The notes beneath the pieces were generated by a model that had not been told where the DNA came from, did not search any database, and saw only the letters and a list, made by a program, of their open reading frames with translations. Below, in pieces: positions 61,601 through 64,000 of a stretch of 64,000 nt of DNA. Origin of the DNA: Streptomyces sp. SID13031. GTDB lineage: Bacteria > Actinomycetota > Actinomycetes > Propionibacteriales > Kribbellaceae. A program made the translations under genes and the position numbers. Location: assembly GCF_010548305.1 (NCBI RefSeq), contig NZ_JAAGLV010000004.1, positions 1-64,000 on the forward strand, written 5' to 3'. Numbering within the stretch: the first letter of the stretch is position 1; every line of letters starts with the position of its first letter.

Positions 61601-62264
61601 CACGATCGCGCAGCACGCCGACCTGGGCGCCGGCATGCAGGTCGCGATGAAGGACCTGGAGATCCGCGGCGCCGGCAACCTGCTCGGCGGCGAGCAGTCC
61701 GGCCACATCGCTGACGTCGGGTTCGACCTTTACGTCCGGCTGGTCGGCGAGGCAGTCGCGGAGTACCGGGGTGACACTCAGGCCGAGGAGCCCGAGGTCA
61801 AGATCGAGCTGCCGATCGACGCGCACCTGCCGCACGACTACGTGCCCTCGCAGCGGCTGCGGCTGGAGATGTACCAGCGGCTCGCCGCCGTACGGGACGA
61901 GGACGGCATTGCCGAGCTGGTCGAGGAGCTGCACGACCGGTACGGCGACATCCCGCAGCCGGTGCTGAACCTGATCGAGGTGGCGAAGTTCCGCAACCAC
62001 GCCCGCCGGGCCGGTCTGCACGACGTCACCCTGCAGGGCAATCTGATCCGGTTCGGACCGGTCGAGCTGGCCGATTCGAAGGTGCTCCGGCTGAACAGGC
62101 TGTACCCGAAGAGTCTGGTCAAGCCGCAACTGCGTACGATCCTGGTACCGAGGCCTGCCACCCGGCTGGTCGCCGGTCAGCCGCTCCGCGACCAGGAGTT
62201 GCTGCAGTGGTGCGCCAGACTGATCGACGACGTGATCGCCGAACCGGTCGGCGGCTCCGCGTGA
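58638..62264 (+). CDS. mfd: Transcription-repair coupling factor
   Basis: A 1208-residue DNA translocase that removes RNA polymerase stalled at lesions and recruits UvrA. N-terminal UvrB-homology; RNA-polymerase-interaction (LAPGDYVVHEQHGVGRYAEM); helicase motifs GDVGYGKTEIAVRAAF, VDEEQRFGVEHK, TMSATPIPRTLEMS and RGRVGRGRERAYAYFF; C-terminal TRCF domain. GAGGG sets GTG 58638, 13 bases after pth. Confidence 0.97.
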   Translation: MKLAGLVDTLITDPVVAEAVRDAKNDGVTTLDLSAPGPIRPVLMAALAAAQGADRPILAVTATFREAEELTEALQCLVESGTVAYYPAWETLPHERLSPRSDTVGRRLAVLRRLAHPDPSDETTGPIKILVAPVRSVLQPQVAGLADLRPVQLHVGDSVELEDVTERLSAAAYNRVDLVERRGEFAVRGGIIDVFPPTEEHPLRVDFFGDDVEEIRYFAVADQRSLEIAQHGLWAPPCRELLLTDEVRARAAVLAKEHPELSELFEKLAEGHAVEGMESLAPVLVDDMELLVDLMPAGTHVVVSDPERVRARAHDLVATSQEFLEASWAAAAGGGDAPIDLGAAAYMSLADVRSHALAKGLAWWSMSPFAAAPTDVPEELRDSMGERVSIDIDADAGAVRSRIVAAHEVEPYRGETAAAVEDVRGWLRDGWRVVCVTEGHGPAQRLAEVFSEAELPARTVDSIDGIPPAGVVQISQGALDRGFIAEGIKFAVLTENDLAGQRSAAERRSQQRMPSRRKKTVDPLELAPGDYVVHEQHGVGRYAEMLQRTVGTGAQKATREYIVIEFAPSKRGQPGDRLYVPTDQLDQVTRYVGGEQPTLDKMGGGDWAKRKGRARKAVRQIAGELIKLYAARQATKGHAFAKDTPWQRELEDAFPFVETPDQLATIDDVKHDMERVTPMDRIVCGDVGYGKTEIAVRAAFKAVQDGKQVAILVPTTLLVQQHYATFAERYAAFPVNVAPLSRFQTDKESKGTLDGLADGSVDVVIGTHRLLGGEVAFKDLGLVVVDEEQRFGVEHKEQLKQLRTAVDVLTMSATPIPRTLEMSITGIREMSTIATPPEERHPVLTFVGAYEEGQVTAAIRRELLREGQVFFVHNRVNSIEKAAARIRQLVPEARVSVAHGQMPEHQLEQVIQGFWEKESDVIVCTTIVESGIDISNANTLIVERSDLLGLSQLHQLRGRVGRGRERAYAYFFFPPEKPLTETAHDRLATIAQHADLGAGMQVAMKDLEIRGAGNLLGGEQSGHIADVGFDLYVRLVGEAVAEYRGDTQAEEPEVKIELPIDAHLPHDYVPSQRLRLEMYQRLAAVRDEDGIAELVEELHDRYGDIPQPVLNLIEVAKFRNHARRAGLHDVTLQGNLIRFGPVELADSKVLRLNRLYPKSLVKPQLRTILVPRPATRLVAGQPLRDQELLQWCARLIDDVIAEPVGGSA

Positions 62265-62311
62265 TGGTGAAGTTGGGCCTGACCACGAACTGGAAGATGC
62301 GAGGAGATTCG

Positions 62312-62965
62312 GTGAGCACTTCGCGACGGCTTCGGGCTGCGCAGGTTGTCGGCGCGGCGCTGGCCTCGGTCCTGCTGCTCGGCGGCTGCGCCGCGGGCAC
62401 CCACCCGGGTGCGGCGGCGACGATCGGCGGCAAGGAGATCAGCGTCAGCGATCTGGACAAGAGCACCTCGGCGATCCAGAGTGCGGTCGGCGACCAGCAG
62501 CAGGTCGCGCCGTCGGCCGTGCTGAGCCTGCTGGTCAGCAACGAGCTCGCCGCCCAGGTGCTGAACCAGCGCTCGATCAGCGTCAGCGACGCGGAGCTCG
62601 GCCCGGCCACCAAGGTGGTCGTCGACGAGGCGCTCTACCAGAAGTTCACCGGCAACCCGTCGACCAACGACTTCCTGATCGCCTCGGCGCGGGCACTGGT
62701 CGGCCGGATCAAGCTGGCCGGCGGCACCGGGATCACCGACCCGAACGCGCAGCAGCTGAACTCCGAGGGCGCGCAGCTGCTCGACGACGCGGCGAAGAAG
62801 ATCGACGTCGACGTCTCGCCGCGCTACGGCAAGTGGGACGGCAGCAAGGTCGACGGCACCTCGGGATCGCTCTCGGTCCTGTCCGACCAGAGCAAGCCGA
62901 CCCCGACCGCGCCGCAGGGCGAGCAGCCGCCGGCTGAGCAGCCACCTGCTGAGCCGCAGGGCTGA
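62312..62965 (+). CDS. SurA-N-like lipoprotein
   Basis: A 217-residue lipoprotein (lipobox LLLGGC). ATIGGKEISVSDLDKSTSAI and LVSNELAAQVLNQRSISVSD are the N-terminal region of SurA/foldase proteins, but no parvulin isomerase domain is present. Pro/Gln/Glu-rich tail. GAGGAG sets GTG 62312. A similar gene follows mfd in other Actinobacteria. It may be a secretion chaperone. Confidence 0.82.
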   Translation: MSTSRRLRAAQVVGAALASVLLLGGCAAGTHPGAAATIGGKEISVSDLDKSTSAIQSAVGDQQQVAPSAVLSLLVSNELAAQVLNQRSISVSDAELGPATKVVVDEALYQKFTGNPSTNDFLIASARALVGRIKLAGGTGITDPNAQQLNSEGAQLLDDAAKKIDVDVSPRYGKWDGSKVDGTSGSLSVLSDQSKPTPTAPQGEQPPAEQPPAEPQG

Positions 62966-62969
62966 GCTT

Positions 62970-63953
62970 TTGACGGGCTCGATCAAGGTCGTCCTCACCA
63001 GTCCACGGGTCGCGCCCGGGTTGCTGACCCGGGCCGGCTGGCAGGTCTTCACCGACGCCGAACACATCGGCGCCTCGGCAGGCCCCGAGCGCCCGGACGT
63101 CCAGGCACTGATCGGGTCCGGGCTCGTCCTGCAGCACATCGTGGGTGAGGTCGGCGAGCAGTGGGCCTGGCTGACCGACGCCGCCGCCACCGGCTGCCGC
63201 GTCGCGTGGCTGATCGGCGAGGACGGCGAGCCCGCCTTGCTGCGACTGATCGCCGACCAGCTCAGCAGGGAGCCGCGGCCGGAGTACGAGGTCGAGATCG
63301 TGCACGGCTCGTACGACGTACCGGGAGCGCGGCTGATCGACCTCGTGCGGGTGATGGACCGGCTCCGGCGCAACTGCCCATGGGACCAGGAGCAGACCCA
63401 CCAGAGCCTCGCGCGCTACCTGCTCGAAGAGACCTACGAGACCCTCGAAGCAATCGACTCAGGCGACTACGTACACCTGCGCGAGGAACTCGGCGACCTG
63501 CTCCTCCAGGTCGCCTTCCACGCCCGCATCGCCGAAGAGATCTCGGAAGAGGACGACGGCTTCTCCATCGACGACGTAGCCGGCGGCCTGGTCGAAAAAC
63601 TCATCCGCCGCCACCCCCACGTCTTCGCCGACGTCACCGCAGCCGACTCCGCCACGGTGGAGGCGAACTGGGAAACCATCAAGGCAGCCGAAAAACAACG
63701 CACCTCAGTCCTCGAAGGCATCCCCTTGGCCCTCCCCGCCCTCGCCCTGGCCGACAAGGTCCTCGGCCGAGCCGCAAAGGTCCTCCCCGCCGACCTTCCC
63801 GCAGCAGAAGCGACCGACGACGAGACCCGCATCGGCGAGGCCCTACTCGAACTGGTCCGCGAAGCCCGTGCTCTCGGCGTCGACCCCGAACAGGCACTCC
63901 GGACAGCAACCCACCGCCTGACCGACGAAATCAGAACCGCCGAAGCCGGCTGA
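62970..63953 (+). CDS. mazG: Nucleoside triphosphate pyrophosphohydrolase MazG
   Basis: A 327-residue enzyme that hydrolyses NTPs, including damaged dNTPs. RRNCPWDQEQTHQSLARYLL and EETYETLEAIDSGD (EExxE) and REELGDLLLQVAFHARI (ExxD) make up the metal site. The N-terminal 110 residues are the actinobacterial extension. TTG 62970 is the likely start, though its ribosome binding site is weak. The last 47 bases of the window hold nothing recognisable. Confidence 0.93.
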   Translation: MTGSIKVVLTSPRVAPGLLTRAGWQVFTDAEHIGASAGPERPDVQALIGSGLVLQHIVGEVGEQWAWLTDAAATGCRVAWLIGEDGEPALLRLIADQLSREPRPEYEVEIVHGSYDVPGARLIDLVRVMDRLRRNCPWDQEQTHQSLARYLLEETYETLEAIDSGDYVHLREELGDLLLQVAFHARIAEEISEEDDGFSIDDVAGGLVEKLIRRHPHVFADVTAADSATVEANWETIKAAEKQRTSVLEGIPLALPALALADKVLGRAAKVLPADLPAAEATDDETRIGEALLELVREARALGVDPEQALRTATHRLTDEIRTAEAG

Positions 63954-64000
63954 GAGGCCAGTTGTCTGCCTGGCAGCCTTGGGCTGTCCCTAGCGACAGG

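Noticed and set aside
58614-62129. 1171-residue open frame antisense to mfd
   Set aside because: It arises from the high GC third-position bias of mfd on the opposite strand. It shows no domain, and mfd is certain.

Overview
The window is about 70 percent GC and almost entirely coding. It uses GTG and TTG starts freely and has several leaderless-type promoters. It carries the actinobacterial core order pmt-rsmI-metG ... tatD-rpfB-rsmA-ispE ... tRNA-Gln-glmU-prs ... rplY-pth-mfd-mazG, the same backbone as the Rv1002c-Rv1021 region of Mycobacterium tuberculosis. Together with the SH3-like secreted protein, the OtrA-type ribosomal protection protein and the anchored-repeat metal transporter, this suggests a soil actinomycete, probably Kribbella or Nocardioides-like. 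The genus is an inference.

Layout. 1-1644: end of an IS30-type element, a PH-domain membrane protein, a decayed copy of its C-terminus, and a DUF1707/LiaF-like protein. 1641-5928: protein O-mannosyltransferase, rsmI, metG. 5929-16870: an accessory insert between metG and tatD holding an AAA ATPase-DUF234 protein, two small secreted proteins, an XRE-STAND-WD40 protein, a quinone oxidoreductase, an SRPBCC protein and a multi-pass membrane protein. 16899-23499: tatD, two oxidoreductase-type genes, then rpfB-rsmA-ispE behind a structured RNA leader, and a PLP lyase. 23588-29879: an XRE-NB-ARC-TPR regulator divergent from a ribosomal protection GTPase that has its own leader peptide, then an ABC-F ATPase. 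30315-32051: tamR/tam with two operators, and a VOC protein. 32121-37374: ABC exporter with a two-component system. 37517-39373: TetR regulator and acyl desaturase. 39433-41255: tRNA-Gln followed by a scrambled patch with two copies of a 107-bp repeat and two truncated genes. 41288-44585: small accessory genes and a degenerate peptidase-like secreted protein. 44673-47927: glmU, prs, a dehydrogenase. 47917-49485: PhzF and a BtuF-like protein on the minus strand.

49615-57044 is the most distinctive system. It is a seven-gene minus-strand operon with short overlaps at every junction, coding for a zinc/manganese-type ABC importer (binding protein, ATPase, permease) and four surface or secreted proteins. 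All share a domain with GHxD and HxHxNW motifs. A Zur-like box overlaps the promoter, so this looks like a wall-displayed zinc capture and import system. Its binding protein carries the shared domain inserted in what reads as circularly permuted order. 57383-63953: rplY, pth, mfd, a SurA-like lipoprotein and mazG.

Regulatory RNA and DNA structure is unusually rich: an rpfB leader with a hairpin covering the ribosome binding site, an 18-bp perfect hairpin inside the start of rsmA, a 35-codon leader peptide overlapping the ribosomal protection gene, a palindrome family with compensatory stem changes (3371 and 43168), and a second palindromic element present twice (16812 and 32051).
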